Assembly (NCBI RefSeq): GCF_013306565.1
Contig: NZ_PZPO01000001.1
Coordinates: forward strand, 124,001-188,000
Direction of reading: 5' to 3'
Source of the DNA: Hyphomicrobium sulfonivorans
Lineage (GTDB): Bacteria; Pseudomonadota; Alphaproteobacteria; Rhizobiales; Hyphomicrobiaceae
DNA length: 64,000 nt
The translations under genes and the position numbers were made by a program. The notes below the pieces were generated by a model. The model had not been told where the DNA came from, made no database searches, and saw only the letters and a program-made list of their open reading frames with translations. The number at the start of each line of letters is the position of its first letter. The first letter of the stretch is position 1. Shown piece after piece: positions 35,802 to 45,283 of this stretch.

Positions 35802-37805
35802 TTAGTGGAGTGTACGCGACGGCGCCGGCCAATCACGCGGGCGCTCATCATCGACGGGAAGCGTCGAGACTGCGTTCTCCGGATGATAGCCTTCGACATT
35901 GCGCAGCAGGATGGCATGGAGCGCATTGAGATCACGTGTTTCAAGCGCCGCTGACAACTGAGACAACTGCCGCCGCAAATCATCTTCGCTTAAGAATGGC
36001 TCATCGGAGCGCCAGATGCGCGGATGCTCGGTCTGGCTGGTGTTGTCGCCGATCAGAAGCTCTTCATAGAGCTTTTCGCCCGGACGCAGGCCAGTATACA
36101 TGATGGCGATGTCACCATCGGGCTTTTCCGCGTCCTTCACATCGAAGCCCGACAGCCGAACCATCAGGCGGGCCATGTCATCGATCCTGACGGGCTCGCC
36201 CATGTCGAGCACAAACACCTCGCCGCCTTCCGCCATCGCTCCCGCCTGAATAACGAGTTCGGCGGCCTCCGGAATGGACATGAAATACCGGATGATGTCC
36301 GGGTGCGTTACCGTCACCGGGCCGCCAGCTTTTATTTGTCGGCGGAACTTCTGAACCACCGAGCCCGAGCTATCCAGCACATTGCCGAAGCGCACCATCG
36401 TAAACACCGTTGGTCCGCCCTTAGCTGCTGCTGCCTGCAGCACCAGCTCGGCCATGCGTTTGCTTGCGCCCATGACGTTGGTGGGCCGCACAGCCTTGTC
36501 GGTGGAGATCAGAACGAACAGTTCAACACCCGCCGCCTGCGCCTGCTCAACGAGAGCTGCCGTGCCGAAGGTATTGTTCTGCAGACCCGCGATCGGGTTC
36601 TGTTCCACGATCGGCACATGCTTGTAGGCAGCCGCGTGGTAGATCACTTCGACATCGTAATCGACCAATGCCTCGCGGACTTTCGTAGCGTCACATACCG
36701 AACCCAGAACGCCTACGATTTCCGGGCGTGGCTCGTCGGGCTGCATGCCCCGCACCACTTCCGCGACTTCATCGTTGATCCGATACAGCGCTATTTCCGA
36801 CAGCTCAAAAAGCACGATCCGACGCGGGCGGTGCTTGAGAAGCTGGCGCACGAGCTCCGATCCGATCGAGCCACCCGCACCGGTCACAAGGATCGACTTG
36901 CCCTGCGTCTTGCGCATGAGAAGCTTGGCATCGGGCGGCACCCGGTCGCGTCCAAGCAGATCGTTCACCTCGAGACGACGCAGGTCGGCAACGCTGACCC
37001 GGCCTGAAGTAACATCCTCAACGTCGGGAAGCGTCAGCACCTGAACGGGCTGCTGTTGCAGATCCTTCAATATGAGCTTGCGCTCATGCCGCCGATCATT
37101 GGGCAGAGCGACCAGCACTTCCTTGACGTGATAGCGTTCGATCAGACTCGGCAGACGCCGGGCATCGTGCACCTTCACGCCGGCAACATACTGCCTCCAG
37201 ACAGACGGCTCGGTGTCGACGAAAGCAACGGCCTCGCGCGCATTGCCCCGGCGCAACGTCTCAAGCAACTGGACGCCAAGCTGTCCAGCGCCGAAAATGA
37301 TGACCGGCGTGCGCTCCACATCCGCTGGCAGCTCTGAAAGGCGCACGCCCGCGCTTTCCAGCAGCATGGAGATCATTTCGCGGCTGCCGGTGATGAACAG
37401 CGTGGCCAGAATTCCATACCCAAACAGAACCGAGCGCGGCGGGGCGGCGGGTTGGCCAGCCATGAATGCCACCAGCGACCAGATCAACACCGAAAGCCAG
37501 ATGCAGCCGATGATGCGGGTGTGACCCCGATAACCGAGATAGCGCGTGACGAGACGATAGAGCTCCGAGATCGCAAACGTCGCAACGGTAATAAGCGGCC
37601 CGCTGAGCAGGATCAGTGCGACGGCAAAATCCGGCGGAATGTATATGGTGTTGTAACGGATAGAGAGAGCGATCCACAGCGCAAGAATAAGCAGCGCCAG
37701 ATCCAACCCAACCAAGATCAGCCGCTTATTGAGGCGCGGAAGCTGCAGTAGAAGCGTCTGCCACTCTTGCAAAGATTTAGGGCGCTGAGAACCGTTGGTG
37801 CTCAT
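35802..37805 (-). CDS. Membrane nucleotide-sugar 4,6-dehydratase/epimerase (CapD/WbpM/PglF-like)
   Basis: Polysaccharide biosynthesis protein of 667 aa. About four N-terminal helices (residues 25-130) are followed by a CoA-binding-like Rossmann domain (VIIFGAGQLGVQLLETL) and a catalytic SDR domain with VTGAGGSIGSELVRQLLKH near residue 305. Downstream motifs: YHAAAYKHVPIVEQNP, ISTDKAVRPTNVMGASKRMAEL and GLRPGEKLYEELL. Enzymes of this family convert UDP-GlcNAc or a related sugar to a 4-keto-6-deoxy form for glycan synthesis. It is the first gene of an operon with the glycosyltransferase. Confidence 0.94.
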   Translation of the reverse strand: MSTNGSQRPKSLQEWQTLLLQLPRLNKRLILVGLDLALLILALWIALSIRYNTIYIPPDFAVALILLSGPLITVATFAISELYRLVTRYLGYRGHTRIIGCIWLSVLIWSLVAFMAGQPAAPPRSVLFGYGILATLFITGSREMISMLLESAGVRLSELPADVERTPVIIFGAGQLGVQLLETLRRGNAREAVAFVDTEPSVWRQYVAGVKVHDARRLPSLIERYHVKEVLVALPNDRRHERKLILKDLQQQPVQVLTLPDVEDVTSGRVSVADLRRLEVNDLLGRDRVPPDAKLLMRKTQGKSILVTGAGGSIGSELVRQLLKHRPRRIVLFELSEIALYRINDEVAEVVRGMQPDEPRPEIVGVLGSVCDATKVREALVDYDVEVIYHAAAYKHVPIVEQNPIAGLQNNTFGTAALVEQAQAAGVELFVLISTDKAVRPTNVMGASKRMAELVLQAAAAKGGPTVFTMVRFGNVLDSSGSVVQKFRRQIKAGGPVTVTHPDIIRYFMSIPEAAELVIQAGAMAEGGEVFVLDMGEPVRIDDMARLMVRLSGFDVKDAEKPDGDIAIMYTGLRPGEKLYEELLIGDNTSQTEHPRIWRSDEPFLSEDDLRRQLSQLSAALETRDLNALHAILLRNVEGYHPENAVSTLPVDDERPRDWPAPSRTLH

Positions 37806-37966
37806 AAAGCGAAAACCTGTAAATGGCCGCTTGCAAACTCATCAGGGGCGGTAAGAAAGACTGCAAATTCTGGGAAACGGCCCCGAACCTACCAGACACC
37901 GGGCCGACATCCGCCAGCTCTTCCCCAGAATTCCACCTAATGTCACCGTTTTTTTGACGGAATCGA

Positions 37967-38572
37967 TTACATGCGGCGGCGTGACTTTATCGCCGCAGCG
38001 AGTGTCCCCTCGTCCAGATAATCGAGCTCCCCACCCACGGGCACACCCTGCGCCAGCCGGGAAACCACAATTCCGGTCGGCGCCAGTTGCTCCGTCAGGT
38101 AGTGGGCGGTGGATTGCCCTTCGACCGTGGCATTGAGCGCCAGGACGATCTCCTGCACCTCTCCGGTCGCCGCCCGCTCGATCAGGCGCGCGATATTCAG
38201 CTTCTCAGGACCAATGCCGTCCAGCGGCGACAGGTGTCCACCGAGCACATGATAAAGCCCGCTCACAACCCCGGCGCGTTCCAGGGCCCAGAGGTCGCCA
38301 ATCTCCTCAACCACCACAATCAGCGAGCGATCGCGCCGGACGTCCTGGCAGATGCTGCACGGCACAACGGTATCGAGGTTCCCGCAATCGGGGCATTCCA
38401 CAATTTTTTCAACCGCATCCGATAACGCTTCCGTTAGCGGAACAAGCAATTCGTTACGGCGTTTTATGAGCGCCAGCGCAGCTTTTCGTGCCGACCGTGG
38501 CCCAAGCCCGGGCAAGCGGCCGAGCAGGCGCACGATACGTTCAATTTCTGGACCGGAAACTTTGCGTGTCAT
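37967..38572 (-). CDS. recR: Recombination mediator RecR
   Basis: DNA-repair protein of 201 aa working with RecF/RecO to load RecA. An N-terminal helix-hairpin-helix ([24 protein letters not shown]) is followed by the four-cysteine zinc motif CPDC...CSIC and a Toprim domain ([52 protein letters not shown]). Length is normal. The usual upstream partners dnaX and ybaB are not here. Confidence 0.97.
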   Translation of the reverse strand: MTRKVSGPEIERIVRLLGRLPGLGPRSARKAALALIKRRNELLVPLTEALSDAVEKIVECPDCGNLDTVVPCSICQDVRRDRSLIVVVEEIGDLWALERAGVVSGLYHVLGGHLSPLDGIGPEKLNIARLIERAATGEVQEIVLALNATVEGQSTAHYLTEQLAPTGIVVSRLAQGVPVGGELDYLDEGTLAAAIKSRRRM

Positions 38573-38828
38573 GAAAAGCGCTTAGCAGTTTTTTTTGAAG
38601 GAGGCGGGCGGCTGAGCCAAGCGCCTCTCGGCTTGCGTGTTTGGCAGGTCGTGAAACGACGATGCACGATACGTCGGTCAAAGCGGGCACGATGCAGATC
38701 AAATGCTGCAGGTGCTGCTTATGCACTAATTTCCAATGCGCCGGTACCTTTGGCGCGTAAAGTGACTGGGCTAATCTGTCGCCACGCATAACTAGGGGTT
38801 TTTAACCCTCGATCCCCGGGAGGACACA

Positions 38829-40370
38829 ATGCAGCTTATCGTGAAGCCAGAAACACCTTCGACGGCCCTCGCCCGCGTCGGGGCTACCCTCAAAGTCCGC
38901 AGCCGCTACGACAACTATATCGGTGGCGAGTGGGTTCCGCCTACGCAGGGCCGCTACTTCGAGAACCGCACCCCCATCACTGGTGAGCTGGTGTGCGAGA
39001 TCGCCCGCTCCACCTCCGAGGACATCGAGAAGGCGCTCGACGCCGCCCATGCCGCCGCTGAAACGTGGGGCAAGACCTCGCCGGCCCAGCGCGCCCTGAT
39101 CCTCAACCGGATTGCGGACCGCATGGAAGCCAACCTCAATGCGCTGGCCACCGTCGAGACCATCGACAACGGCAAACCGATCCGCGAGACGATGGCAGCC
39201 GACCTGCCGCTGGCCGTCGATCACTTCCGCTATTTTGCAGGCTGCATCCGCGCTCAGGAAGGTGGCCTTTCCCAGCTCGACGAAACCACCGTTGCCTTCC
39301 ACTATCATGAGCCGCTGGGCGTCGTCGGCCAGATCATTCCGTGGAACTTCCCCATCCTGATGGCCGTGTGGAAGCTGGCTCCCGCTCTCGCCGCCGGCAA
39401 CTGCGTGGTGCTGAAGCCCGCCGAGCAGACCCCGTTCTCCATCATGGTGCTGGCCGAGCTGATCGGCGATCTGCTGCCGCCGGGCGTGCTCAACATCGTC
39501 AACGGTTTCGGCGTCGAAGCCGGCAAGCCGCTGGCGCAGAACCCGCGCATCGCCAAGATCGCCTTCACGGGTGAGACGACCACCGGCCGCCTCATCATGC
39601 AGTATGCCTCAGAGAACATCATTCCGGTCACGCTGGAACTGGGCGGCAAATCTCCGAACGTGTTCTTCGCTGACGTATTCAACGAAGACGACGCCTTCTT
39701 CGACAAGGCGCTCGAAGGCTTCACCATGTTCGCGCTCAACCAGGGCGAAGTCTGCACCTGTCCGTCGCGTGCGCTGGTTCAGGAAAGCATCTACGACGCC
39801 TTCATGGAGCGTGCCATCGAGCGCGTGAAGAAGATCGCGCAGGGCAACCCGCTCGATCCGAACACCATGATCGGTGCGCAGGCTTCGTCGGACCAGATGG
39901 AGAAGATCCTCTCCTACATCAACATCGGCAAGGAAGAGGGCGCAAAGGTTCTCACAGGCGGCCATCGCGGCGTGCACAACGGCCTGGAGAACGGCTTCTA
40001 CGTTGAGCCGACCGTTCTGGAAGGCCACAACAAGATGCGCATCTTCCAAGAAGAAATCTTCGGACCGGTGCTGTCGGTCACGAAGTTCAAGGATGAAGCC
40101 GAAGCGCTGGCCATCGCCAACGACACGCTCTACGGCCTCGGTGCCGGCGTGTGGTCGCGTGAAGCCAACACCTGCTATCGCATGGGCCGTGGCATCAAGG
40201 CCGGCCGCGTCTGGACGAACTGCTACCACCTCTATCCCGCACACGCGGCGTTCGGCGGTTACAAGCAGTCCGGCATCGGTCGCGAGAACCACAAGATGAT
40301 GCTCGACCATTACCAGCAGACCAAGAACATCCTGCAAAGCTTCAGCCCGAAGGCTCTTGGCTTCTTTTGA
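38829..40370 (+). CDS. NAD-dependent aldehyde dehydrogenase (acetaldehyde-type, ExaC/AldB-like)
   Basis: Aldehyde dehydrogenase of 513 aa. Motifs: [32 protein letters not shown] for NAD binding, LELGGKSPN with the general-base Glu and [10 protein letters not shown] with the catalytic Cys. The C-terminus [17 protein letters not shown] is typical of ExaC/AldB/AcoD enzymes. GGGAGGAC lies six bases before the ATG. A DUF779 gene 0.9 kb downstream strengthens the subtype, as the two usually occur together. A 41-nt hairpin repeat begins 7 bases after the stop. Confidence 0.95.
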   Translation: MQLIVKPETPSTALARVGATLKVRSRYDNYIGGEWVPPTQGRYFENRTPITGELVCEIARSTSEDIEKALDAAHAAAETWGKTSPAQRALILNRIADRMEANLNALATVETIDNGKPIRETMAADLPLAVDHFRYFAGCIRAQEGGLSQLDETTVAFHYHEPLGVVGQIIPWNFPILMAVWKLAPALAAGNCVVLKPAEQTPFSIMVLAELIGDLLPPGVLNIVNGFGVEAGKPLAQNPRIAKIAFTGETTTGRLIMQYASENIIPVTLELGGKSPNVFFADVFNEDDAFFDKALEGFTMFALNQGEVCTCPSRALVQESIYDAFMERAIERVKKIAQGNPLDPNTMIGAQASSDQMEKILSYINIGKEEGAKVLTGGHRGVHNGLENGFYVEPTVLEGHNKMRIFQEEIFGPVLSVTKFKDEAEALAIANDTLYGLGAGVWSREANTCYRMGRGIKAGRVWTNCYHLYPAHAAFGGYKQSGIGRENHKMMLDHYQQTKNILQSFSPKALGFF

Positions 40371-40376
40371 TTGAGT

Positions 40377-40417
40377 GGCGCCGGCGACTCCCCTGCGGGG
40401 AGCCGGCCGTCGGCGCC
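40377..40417 (+). repeat. 41-nt two-stem hairpin element, copy B
   Basis: Outer stem GGCGCCGGCG/CGTCGGCGCC (one G-T pair), internal loop A against CCGGC, inner stem CTCCCC/GGGGAG and TGC loop. Same size and layout as the copy at 28166-28206, but with changed bases on both sides of the outer stem so that pairing is preserved. Confidence 0.8.
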
Positions 40418-40490
40418 GAAGTGAACCGCAACTAAAACTACTTACAGCGCGGCCCCCAAAGCCGCGCTGTTTTTACAAGAGGAACAGCCC

Positions 40491-41093
40491 ATGACTGAAG
40501 CCCGTCCGACACTGCGTTCGCTGCTGGCCATGCCATCGACGCCCGAACCGCTGTCCAAATCCGCGCTGGTGCTCATCGACTGCCAGAACACCTACCGCGA
40601 AGGGATCATGCAGCTTGAAGGTGTCGAGCCGGCGCTGAAGGAATGCGCAAAGCTGCTGCAGCGGGCCCGTGATGCCGGAGCACCGGTCATCCACATTCAG
40701 CACGATGCAGGCCCAGGCTCGCCTTACGATGTACGCGATCATATTGGCGCCATCGCCGATGTCGTTGCACCGATCGAAGGCGAAACCGTCATCACCAAGA
40801 GCTATCCAAGCTCATTCGAGCAGACCAACCTCGACGCCGAACTGAAAAAACTCGGCGTCACCGATCTTGTGCTCGCAGGCTTCATGACCCACGTCTGTGT
40901 GAACTCAACCGCGCGCGCCGCCTTCAACCATGGCTATCGCCCCACGGTTGTCGGCAACGCCACCGCAACGCGTGCGCTCGCAAATCCGCTGGGCGGAACA
41001 CTGTCGGCCGATGCCGTGCACACCGGTGCGCTGACCGCGCTGACCGACATGTTCGCCATCGTCGTGCCGTCGTCGGAGGCGGTGCCGGACTGA
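40491..41093 (+). CDS. Isochorismatase-family cysteine hydrolase
   Basis: Hydrolase of 200 aa. The catalytic triad of the family is visible: Asp in ALVLIDCQNTY, Lys in VITKSYPSSF and Cys in LAGFMTHVCVNSTARAA. Family members include nicotinamidases and N-carbamoyl hydrolases; the substrate here is unknown. AAGAGGAAC precedes the ATG. It lies between the aldehyde dehydrogenase and DUF779 genes and may be read with them. Confidence 0.9.
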   Translation: MTEARPTLRSLLAMPSTPEPLSKSALVLIDCQNTYREGIMQLEGVEPALKECAKLLQRARDAGAPVIHIQHDAGPGSPYDVRDHIGAIADVVAPIEGETVITKSYPSSFEQTNLDAELKKLGVTDLVLAGFMTHVCVNSTARAAFNHGYRPTVVGNATATRALANPLGGTLSADAVHTGALTALTDMFAIVVPSSEAVPD

Positions 41094-41237
41094 TCGCGAA
41101 TTGTTGATTGCAGAATTCCGGCCTTCCGCTCCCAACAGGCCGGATGACGATTACCGGACTGGCAAGGTCTGGTACGACGGACTGGAGCATGTTTCCCTAG
41201 GGCGCATGCTCCAGTTCCCTTCAATGAGGAGGCAGGA

Positions 41238-41645
41238 ATGGTCGATCGCGTTTCGCTCACCCCGGCAGCGGAAGAGCTGATACACAAGCTGGTCGCCGTG
41301 CACGGCCCCCTGATGTTCCATCAGTCGGGTGGCTGCTGCGATGGCAGCGCGCCCATGTGCTATCCGCGCGGCGAATTCCGCATCGGCGAACGCGATGTGT
41401 TTCTCGGCTCCATCGCCGGTTGCCCGGTTTATATCTCCGGCCCACAGTTCGAATACTGGCAGCACACGCACCTCATCATCGACGCGGTGCCCGGACGCGG
41501 CTCCGGCTTCTCGCTCGAAGCGCCGGAAGGGCTGCGTTTCCTCACCCGTTCGCGCGTCTATACCGAAGCCGAATACGACGAACTGGAGCGGATGGGCGAA
41601 CCACCACGCGGCCCGAACGCGGTGGCTGAGGCCGGGCTAGCCTGA
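41238..41645 (+). CDS. DUF779 family protein
   Basis: Protein of 135 aa: HGPLMFHQSGGCCDGSAPMCYP near residue 20 and VYISGPQFEYWQHTHLIIDAVPGRGSGFSLE (GPQFEYWQHTHLIIDAVPGR) are the DUF779 signature, with conserved Cys that could bind metal. The family is almost always beside ExaC/AldB-type aldehyde dehydrogenases and may help their maturation or act on the same aldehyde (inference). GAGGAGGCAGGA lies before the ATG. Confidence 0.93.
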   Translation: MVDRVSLTPAAEELIHKLVAVHGPLMFHQSGGCCDGSAPMCYPRGEFRIGERDVFLGSIAGCPVYISGPQFEYWQHTHLIIDAVPGRGSGFSLEAPEGLRFLTRSRVYTEAEYDELERMGEPPRGPNAVAEAGLA

Positions 41646-41797
41646 TCGGCCCCGGTCCGCTGGCGGTGGCACACCGCTGCCTTTAGGCTCGCCTGTGGCT
41701 ATCCCGCACTAGGAAATCACTGCGATCACCCCGACATTCCGTAATGGATTCCGGTTCGGCATCGCCGCCGCATGCCGCCGACGCTACGGAAAACTGC

Positions 41798-42409
41798 ATG
41801 AAGCTCGCTCTACTCGCTTTCAGCCTTTTGTTCGGCCTCGCAATCGCGCAGTCGGTGCACGGTGAAGCTGCGCCCGCCAGCCCCGTTGAAAACGACTTCG
41901 TCATCGAATTCGACGATGAGGACGGGGACGGGGATGATGACGGTGCCAGCGCCGTCGAAGAGGCCGCGCCCCCCTCAACGCCACCTGCTCCGATTGCCAA
42001 GGAGGCACCGTTCAAGGCCCTGCCCGGACGCTGGGTCGGCGACGGCCGCATCGGCATCAAGGACGGCAAGCCAGAATTGGTGAAGTGCCGCGCCACCTAT
42101 TTCGTGAACGATGCCGGCGACGAGCTGCGCCAGAACATTCGCTGCGCCTCGGCCGGCGGCAAGGTCGAGATCAAGAGCAGCGTTGTCGCCCGGAAAGGCA
42201 AGGTCACCGGCACCTGGGAAGAGCTGATGTATAACATGCGCGGTGACATGGCCGGCGAAGTGACGGAGCGCGGCTTCCGCATCAAGGTTGCCGGCGATGG
42301 CTTGAGCGCCAACATGGATGTCATCGTCGTCAACGACCGCCAGATCGTCGAGATCCAGTTTTTCAACAGCTCCCTACGCGGCCTGGTGCTGATCCTGAAG
42401 AAGGGCTGA
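41798..42409 (+). CDS. Secreted protein of unknown function with acidic linker
   Basis: Protein of 203 aa. A signal peptide covers residues 1-22 (MKLALLAFSLLFGLAIAQ...HG). Next is a strongly acidic and Pro-rich linker (EFDDEDGDGDDDG, then APPSTPPAP), and a beta-rich domain from about residue 70 (LPGRWVGDGRIGI, GTWEELMYNMRGDMAGEV). The domain resembles secreted proteins of Hyphomicrobiales of unknown function that begin with a GxWxGxG strand. The earlier frame start (41744) lacks a signal peptide. Confidence 0.75.
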   Translation: MKLALLAFSLLFGLAIAQSVHGEAAPASPVENDFVIEFDDEDGDGDDDGASAVEEAAPPSTPPAPIAKEAPFKALPGRWVGDGRIGIKDGKPELVKCRATYFVNDAGDELRQNIRCASAGGKVEIKSSVVARKGKVTGTWEELMYNMRGDMAGEVTERGFRIKVAGDGLSANMDVIVVNDRQIVEIQFFNSSLRGLVLILKKG

Positions 42410-42445
42410 CGTTAGCTCCGCGCCGGCCCAACCAACTTGGCTCAG

Positions 42446-44308
42446 CTAACGGCGACCGAAGAGCTTTTCGATGTCGGCGAGCTTCAGCTCCACATAGGTC
42501 GGGCGGCCGTGGTTGCACTGCCCGGAGTACGGCGTCGCCTCCATATCGCGCAGCAGCGCGTTCATTTCCTGCGGCGTGAGGCGCCGACCCGAACGCACGC
42601 TGCCGTGACAGGCGATGGTGGCGCACACCGCCAGCAGCCGATCCTTCAGCGCCGTACTTGTGCCCTCGCGCACGATGTCGGCCGCAAGGTCGCGCACAAC
42701 CGCCGCGACGTCGCCATCGCCCAACAGCACCGGCACCTCTCGCACGACAACAGCACCGGGACCGAAGCCTTCCAGCACCAGGCCCAGTTCTTCCAGCTCC
42801 GCCGCCTTTTCCGCCACCGCAACGGCTTCATCGTCATCAAGGTCGACAACCACCGGCACCAGCAGCCCCTGACGCGCAACGCCGCCCTCGCGCAGCATTG
42901 TTTTCAGCCGCTCATACACAAGGCGTTCGTGAGCGGCGTGCTGATCGACGATGACGACGCCGTCGCGCGTTTGGGCAACGATGTAGTTCTCATGCAATTG
43001 CGCGCGTGCTGCCCCCAGCGGTCGATCCTGCGTTTCCTCCGCTCCCGGCGCGGTAAATGCGCGTGCATCGGCGCTCGGGCCGTCCATGATGTCGAGCGGC
43101 GCCTGCATTGCCTCCGCCATGCCCGGCGTTGGGGCATAAGGGCTGCGTGCGGGATAAACGGGGCGCGCAGACTGGCCGTAATCGCGCGCGTATGACTGAG
43201 AAAACTGCATCGGCGCGCCGATGGCGTCAGCCTGCACCGCATTGACGTTCGCATTCGCGTTGGCATGCAGCTCATGCAGCGCCGCCGCACCATTCGCCGC
43301 CGACGCGCGATGGCCTTCGCGGTGTAACGCCGCCGCCAGCGCATTGACGATCAGCGAACGGACGGCTCCGGCATCACGGAAGCGTACTTCCGTTTTTGCT
43401 GGATGCACATTCACATCCACCTCATCGGGCGGCAGTTCAAGAAACAGCGCCAGCAGCGGTTGACGGCCACGCGGGATCAGATCGCCATAGGCCGCGCGCA
43501 CCGCTCCGATCAGCAGCTTGTCGCGCACCGGACGGCCGTTGACGAACAGAAACTGTTGCGCGGCATCCGGCCGGTGCAGCGTCGGCACACCGGCGTAACC
43601 ATTGATGCTCACGTTCTCGCGGACACCACTGACGCGCACCGCATCATCCATGAACGCGCGCCCCATGATGCGGCCAAGCCGTTGCAGCAGACCATCCGGC
43701 CCCGCAGGCTCACGCGGCAGGCGCAGGTTCGAGCGCTCACCCATCGTCAGCGTGAAGCCAACGCCGGGATGCGCCATCGCAAGGCGCTTCACCACCTCGC
43801 TGACGGCCATGTTTTCGGCCCGCTCCGACTTCATGAACTTGAGCCGCGCCGGCACCGTTGAAAACAAATCGCGCACCTCGATGCAGGTACCGGCATTGGC
43901 TGCCGCTGGACGCACCTTGCCCTTCACGCCGCGATCGACATCGAGCGCAAAGGCATCCGCAGCGTCGCGGGCGCGCGACACGATGGTGAGATGTGCGATC
44001 GAGCCAATCGAGGGCAACGCCTCGCCACGGAAGCCCAGCGTGCTGATCGCGAACAGGTCTTCCTCGGAAAGCTTCGATGTGGCGTGACGCTCGACGGCAA
44101 GCTGCAGATCGTCGGGCGGCATCCCGCAACCGGTGTCGGTCACGCGGATCAGCGACAGGCCACCGGACGCAGTGACGACATCGATCTCGTCGGCGCCCGC
44201 ATCGAGCGCGTTCTCGACCAGCTCCTTCACAACGCTCGCCGGCCGCTCGATCACCTCACCGGCGGCAATGCGATTGATCGTGTGCGGCGAAAGCTGCCGG
44301 ATCGCCAT
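42446..44308 (-). CDS. mutL: DNA mismatch repair protein MutL
   Basis: Mismatch repair ATPase of 620 aa. GHKL motifs: ENALDAGADEID, DTGCGMPPDDL, TSKL and TLGFRGEALPSIGSI. The C-terminal endonuclease motif VDQHAAHERLVYERL is present, with CNHGRPTYVEL near the end, so this is a nicking MutL as in bacteria without MutH. The linker (about 330-430) is Ala/Pro/Asn-rich. It is single, with a short gap to the preceding gene. Confidence 0.97.
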   Translation of the reverse strand: MAIRQLSPHTINRIAAGEVIERPASVVKELVENALDAGADEIDVVTASGGLSLIRVTDTGCGMPPDDLQLAVERHATSKLSEEDLFAISTLGFRGEALPSIGSIAHLTIVSRARDAADAFALDVDRGVKGKVRPAAANAGTCIEVRDLFSTVPARLKFMKSERAENMAVSEVVKRLAMAHPGVGFTLTMGERSNLRLPREPAGPDGLLQRLGRIMGRAFMDDAVRVSGVRENVSINGYAGVPTLHRPDAAQQFLFVNGRPVRDKLLIGAVRAAYGDLIPRGRQPLLALFLELPPDEVDVNVHPAKTEVRFRDAGAVRSLIVNALAAALHREGHRASAANGAAALHELHANANANVNAVQADAIGAPMQFSQSYARDYGQSARPVYPARSPYAPTPGMAEAMQAPLDIMDGPSADARAFTAPGAEETQDRPLGAARAQLHENYIVAQTRDGVVIVDQHAAHERLVYERLKTMLREGGVARQGLLVPVVVDLDDDEAVAVAEKAAELEELGLVLEGFGPGAVVVREVPVLLGDGDVAAVVRDLAADIVREGTSTALKDRLLAVCATIACHGSVRSGRRLTPQEMNALLRDMEATPYSGQCNHGRPTYVELKLADIEKLFGRR

Positions 44309-44631
44309 TTTCCTGTTCCCTGTCGTCGTGTCCGCAGCGGCGGTTCACGCCATCTAGTTTCGCAGCCGCAGGGCTGCAAGCTGTCGTTCAGCGCCGATGA
44401 TATGCCCGATTCTGTCAGCGGCCTTGAGTTGCACAGAGCGCCAATCCCCACATGGCAAATGGCGCGCCGGCTGCGACAAGCTGTCGAATGCTACGAAAGA
44501 TGAAGGATAGAAGCGGAAAAATCCGGCGTTTTCAGCCAACTGCGACGAGCATACGGCTATTCATTCGCGTCGGCTTCGTCCATCTCTTCGGCCGGGCCGC
44601 ACCGGCGGCCATGAAACTATGTGGAGATTAC
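44309..44631. other. Divergent intergenic region mutL/ppa
   Basis: No gene supported. The ppa frame is open upstream to 44452, but that part shows no similarity and the ribosome site supports 44632. Promoters for both genes must lie here; no clear boxes are visible. Confidence 0.5.
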
Positions 44632-45171
44632 ATGCGCCTCGACGCCATCCCGATCGGTCTTAATCCTCCCCTCGACATCAACGTCATCGTCGAAGTGCCG
44701 GTGGGCGGCGAGCCCATCAAGTACGAACTCGATAAAGCATCGGGAACGCTGGTTGTTGACCGCTTCCTCTACACGCCGATGCGCTATCCGGGGAACTACG
44801 GTTTCGTCCCGCACACGCTGTCGTCCGATGGCGACCCGATCGACGTTCTGGTCTGCAACACCCGCGCGATCGTTCCCGGCGCGGTGATCAACTGCCGCCC
44901 CGTCGGTGTGCTTGTGATGCAGGATGAAGGCGGTGGCGACGAGAAGATCATCGCCGTGCCCAGCAGCCGCCTGACCATGCGCTACGACAAGGTCGCCAAC
45001 TACACCGACCTGCCGCATATCTCCATGCAGCAGATCGAGCACTTCTTTGCGCACTACAAGGATCTGGAGCCCGGCAAGTGGGTCAAGATCGACCACTGGG
45101 GCGACTCTTCAGAAGCGCGCCGGTATATCGCCGAAGCGATCGAGCGCGCCAAGAACAGCAAGCACGACTGA
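44632..45171 (+). CDS. ppa: Inorganic pyrophosphatase
   Basis: Family I soluble pyrophosphatase of 179 aa. Motifs: [44 protein letters not shown] (the metal-binding Asp cluster) and the C-terminal [18 protein letters not shown] ends six bases before ATG 44632. It removes the pyrophosphate made in biosynthesis. It is followed by a strong terminator. Confidence 0.97.
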   Translation: MRLDAIPIGLNPPLDINVIVEVPVGGEPIKYELDKASGTLVVDRFLYTPMRYPGNYGFVPHTLSSDGDPIDVLVCNTRAIVPGAVINCRPVGVLVMQDEGGGDEKIIAVPSSRLTMRYDKVANYTDLPHISMQQIEHFFAHYKDLEPGKWVKIDHWGDSSEARRYIAEAIERAKNSKHD

Positions 45172-45200
45172 TCCTGTTCGCCGAATGCTACCTGAAACGC

Positions 45201-45240
45201 AAAAGGGGCCGGTCATTCTGACCAGCCCCTTTTTTATTTT
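45201..45240 (+). terminator. Rho-independent terminator after ppa
   Basis: Stem AAAAGGGGC-GGTCA paired with TGACC-GCCCCTTTT (one mismatch), a 3-base loop and a following T-rich tract. It lies about 30 bases after the ppa stop and may also serve the convergent M16 operon. Confidence 0.9.
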
Positions 45241-45283
45241 GGCGTTTCCTGATTTCGTCTGCGTAGCAAGCGCGGTTGCGGAA

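Noticed and set aside
36024-37007. Plus-strand open frame (327 aa) opposite the nucleotide-sugar dehydratase
   Set aside because: Shadow of a strongly supported gene; no motif or ribosome site.
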